Positions 22,468 to 22,703 of a stretch of DNA of 22,703 nucleotides are shown in pieces. The stretch lies in contig DEXG01000021.1 in NCBI GenBank assembly GCA_002364005.1, positions 35,029 through 57,731 of the forward strand, written 5' to 3'. The notes under the pieces were generated by a model. It did no database searches and had not been told where the DNA came from. It saw only the letters and a list, made by a program, of their open reading frames with translations. Made by a program: the position numbers and the translations under genes. Origin of the DNA: Phycisphaerales bacterium UBA3190. GTDB lineage: Bacteria > Planctomycetota > Phycisphaerae > Phycisphaerales > UBA1924. Within the stretch, counting starts at the first letter, position 1. Every line of letters starts with the position of its first letter.

Positions 22468-22703
22468 CTGCGCCCAGATTCATGCCCAACCCGTGTGCCG
22501 AGGATCGACTTGGGGGGGGCTTTGTGCCGAGGGCCTTCGACACAGACAAGTAAAAAATGTTCACAGCAGGCTGTTTCAATGGCACGACTGCGCCGCTGCG
22601 CGACGAGTCGTGGCACCCGGCGATCGACTCCCCCATGCACACGGGGGGGCGAAATATAGAGGCAGACTGGTCTGACGATCCCCCCCTCCGTCCCGCCTTC
22701 GGC
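22468..22703. other. Terminal non-coding stretch with G and C homopolymer runs
   Basis: No supportable gene. It holds an 8-G run (22512-22519), a 7-G run (22643-22649), a 7-C run (22680-22686), a hairpin of CCCCC (22630-22634) with the 7-G run, and a small CAGAC-TG-GTCTG inverted repeat (22663-22674). It is probably the upstream region of a gene beyond the edge. Confidence 0.4.

Noticed and set aside
22643..22686. G-quadruplex or RNA gene at the right edge
   Set aside because: Only isolated G runs, not four closely spaced tracts, and no match to tmRNA, RNase P or SRP RNA signatures that I know.

Overview
The window looks like a chromosomal segment of a marine planctomycete, most likely of the class Phycisphaerae. 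Reasons: high-GC coding DNA, several membrane proteins ending in a CxxC...CPEC zinc ribbon of a type common in that group, outer-membrane porins ending in phenylalanine, a bacillithiol-type PIG-L deacetylase, and sulfotransferases. This placement is inferred from protein character, not from a marker gene. No rRNA, tRNA, CRISPR array, transposase or integrase was found.

Left part (1-6419). A truncated PIG-L deacetylase and a lipoprotein lie on the minus strand, divergent from a tRNA-dihydrouridine synthase (dus) on the plus strand. Downstream of dus is a rearranged stretch. The last 146 bp of dus (1921-2066) recur at 4145-4290, and the 3' end of a membrane zinc-ribbon gene plus the first bases of the following DinB-like gene (4013-4135) recur at 5749-5871. 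The simplest reading is an old tandem duplication of the unit [dus 3' end - gene X - zinc-ribbon gene - DinB start], whose middle genes have since diverged or been replaced. Inside the first copy is an exported cysteine-rich gene. A 13-bp tandem repeat throws its signal peptide out of frame with a well-placed start codon.

Middle part (6453-13876). A tandem pair of sulfotransferases and an alpha/beta-hydrolase lipoprotein lie on the plus strand. An fkbM-dtd pair (SAM methyltransferase and D-aminoacyl-tRNA deacylase, overlapping) lies on the minus strand. Next are a 56-residue membrane protein with a recognisable promoter on the plus strand and a 7TM-HD phosphohydrolase (PgpH/YqfF family) on the minus strand.

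Right part (14030-22381). A PhoB/PhoR-type two-component system is divergent from an array of four paralogous outer-membrane porins. Porins 2, 3 and 4 are each followed by their own intrinsic terminator, so they are probably separate transcription units. An 18-bp Pho-box-like direct repeat lies between porins 2 and 3. The layout suggests phosphate-responsive outer-membrane permeability, but control by the adjacent regulator is inferred. The last 240 bases contain no recognisable gene.
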